Positions 5,293 to 6,184 of a stretch of DNA of 6,184 nucleotides are shown in pieces. Origin of the DNA: Chlorobium sp. (GTDB lineage: Bacteria > Bacteroidota > Chlorobiia > Chlorobiales > Chlorobiaceae). How positions within the stretch are numbered: position 1 is the first letter of the stretch; every line of letters starts with the position of its first letter. The DNA lies in the NCBI GenBank assembly GCA_028277485.1, contig JANQGE010000040.1, positions 1-6,184 of the forward strand. Direction: 5' to 3'. A program made the position numbers and the translations under genes. The notes beneath the pieces are model-generated. The model did no database searches. It saw only the letters and a program-made list of their open reading frames with translations, and was not told the origin of the DNA.

Positions 5293-6063
5293 ATGTCGGG
5301 AGAAGGAAAGTACATCTATGGTATAGTTGCTTCGTCACAGGAAAGAAATTTTGGGCCGATAGGTATCGGGGAGAGAGGAGACGAGGTGATGACCATAAGT
5401 TATGAGAACCTGAGTATGGTTGTGAGTAATCATCCGGTTGCGAAGTTTGTGCTTGAGCCGAAAGCAATTCTCGCTCATGAAAAGGTTGTCGAAAAAATAA
5501 TGCAGGAGTATCATAGTGTTTTGCCGGTAAAATTTGGAACAGCTGCACGAAATGCTGACGAGGTAAGAAATCTTCTTGACAGGAGATACCGGGAGTTTAT
5601 GGACTTGTTAAATTATTTTGAAAATAAAATTGAATTAAATATCAAGTGTGAATGGAAAAGCATGAATGATGTTTTTCTGAAAATTGGTGAAGAACATCAG
5701 GAAATTAAGATGTTGAAGGAAAAAATACAGCAAAATAATTGTGAGTCAGATATCGGGAAAATGGTGGAATTGGGCAAAATAGTAGAGCAGGAATTAATGA
5801 GGAGAAACGAAGATGCAGGTGATGCTGTTTTGAGTGCATTGAAAAAAACCGCTGTTGACTATAAGGTAAATAACGTATCGGATGAAAAGATGTTTTTGAA
5901 TGCAGCTTTTCTTGTTGATTCCGGTCGTGAAAAAGAGTTTGATAATATTGTTGATGATTTAAATGAAGAATATGGAGGTACAGTGAATTTTATCTATGCG
6001 GGGCCATTTCCTCCTTACAATTTTGTCGATATAACCATTTATCCGGAAGATTGGGAGGTGTGA
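5293..6063 (+). CDS. gvpF: GvpF/GvpL family gas-vesicle protein
   Basis: This 256-residue protein belongs to the GvpF/GvpL family. These are cytoplasmic accessory proteins that contact GvpA and act early in vesicle assembly. The N-terminal domain opens with YIYGIV (7-12) and contains HEKVVEKIMQEYHSVLPVKF (62-81), the family's characteristic helix and strand. A long charged helix occupies the middle (about 95-160). The C-terminal domain ends with FIYAGPFPPYNFVDI (233-247), the conserved closing motif. No signal peptide is present. The ATG at 5293 leads straight into the conserved YIYGIV; the Shine-Dalgarno is weak. The middle and end of the gene look more AT-rich than the genes upstream. It sits between two copies of an inverted-repeat element. 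GvpF and GvpL cannot be told apart with certainty from sequence alone, so the letter is provisional. Confidence 0.9.
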   Translation: MSGEGKYIYGIVASSQERNFGPIGIGERGDEVMTISYENLSMVVSNHPVAKFVLEPKAILAHEKVVEKIMQEYHSVLPVKFGTAARNADEVRNLLDRRYREFMDLLNYFENKIELNIKCEWKSMNDVFLKIGEEHQEIKMLKEKIQQNNCESDIGKMVELGKIVEQELMRRNEDAGDAVLSALKKTAVDYKVNNVSDEKMFLNAAFLVDSGREKEFDNIVDDLNEEYGGTVNFIYAGPFPPYNFVDITIYPEDWEV

Positions 6064-6072
6064 CTCGCATGA

Positions 6073-6184
6073 GGGCACCTCTATTAATTGTCATGAGCGG
6101 TTCAAGTGCAAGGCGAACGGAGCGGAGAAACCGGAGTGTACACAGAGTACATGAGGATTTCGAGCACTGCTCAACGAAGCAATT
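6073..6184. mobile_element. Miniature inverted-repeat element (copy B), cut by the window end
   Basis: The left end is GGGCACCTCTATTAATTG, matching copy A except at one position. It shares GAACGGAGCGGAGAAACCG (6115-6133, 17 of 19 with copy A) and CAACGAAG (6172-6179) with that copy. The final CAATT (6180-6184) is what the right inverted repeat would begin with, so only about 14 bases appear to be missing. Between the shared blocks it has 38 nt where copy A has 13, including a hairpin. The element begins 9 nt after the gvpF/L stop. Confidence 0.7.
6127..6161 (+). repeat. Internal hairpin of copy B
   Basis: TGTAC (6137-6141) pairs with GTACA (6147-6151) over a 5-nt loop. Further out, GAAACC (6127-6132) pairs with GGATTTC (6155-6161) with one bulged base, leaving a small internal loop between the two stems. 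The hairpin is missing from copy A. Confidence 0.55.

Noticed and set aside
6069..6184. Open frame starting with ATG at 6069 and running off the window
   Set aside because: It lies almost entirely inside element copy B, has no Shine-Dalgarno worth noting, and its product is low-complexity and Arg/Ser rich. It is probably the element's chance open frame.

Overview
The window is an interior piece of a gas-vesicle (gvp) gene cluster. All genes are on the + strand and it is cut at both ends. No taxonomic marker is present. The gene set (GvpN, a GvpJ-type protein, a GvpH/Hsp20 protein, a Get3/ArsA-type ATPase, a Cdc48-type AAA+ ATPase and GvpF/L), the moderate base composition and the repeat-rich spacers suggest an aquatic or sediment bacterium, perhaps of the Desulfobacterota. 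That placement is an inference with low confidence.

Layout: 2-601 is the C-terminal part of gvpN. It overlaps by 14 nt a small coiled-coil gene (588-908), which is followed 18 nt later by gvpJ (927-1229). A 279-bp gap (1230-1508) holds no gene. It contains a mosaic of short repeats (two copies of an exact 25-mer, plus other modules), an imperfect hairpin and a weak candidate promoter. A tight second block then runs gvpH/Hsp20 (1509-2042), Get3-like ATPase (2044-2985) and Cdc48-like ATPase (2982-5210), with 1-nt and ATGA junctions. gvpF/L (5293-6063) follows.

Two related miniature inverted-repeat elements bracket gvpF/L. One (about 5126-5242) sits inside the 3' end of the Cdc48 gene, has GGGCA/TGCCC ends and is flanked by a 4-bp TTGA direct repeat. 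It encodes the last 28 residues and stop codon of the present protein. Removing it and one TTGA on paper restores an open frame of 12 further codons that stops 6 nt before the gvpF/L start. The second copy begins at about 6073 and runs off the window as its right inverted repeat begins.

How the genes may work together: GvpJ is a minor relative of the hydrophobic shell protein GvpA, GvpF/L takes part in early assembly, and GvpN is an AAA+ ATPase needed for normal vesicle growth. The block between holds a small heat-shock protein, a hydrophobic-segment-binding type ATPase and an unfoldase. It looks like a dedicated proteostasis set for aggregation-prone gas-vesicle proteins. That combined role is inferred from context. 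GvpA itself and the other gvp genes are not in this window.
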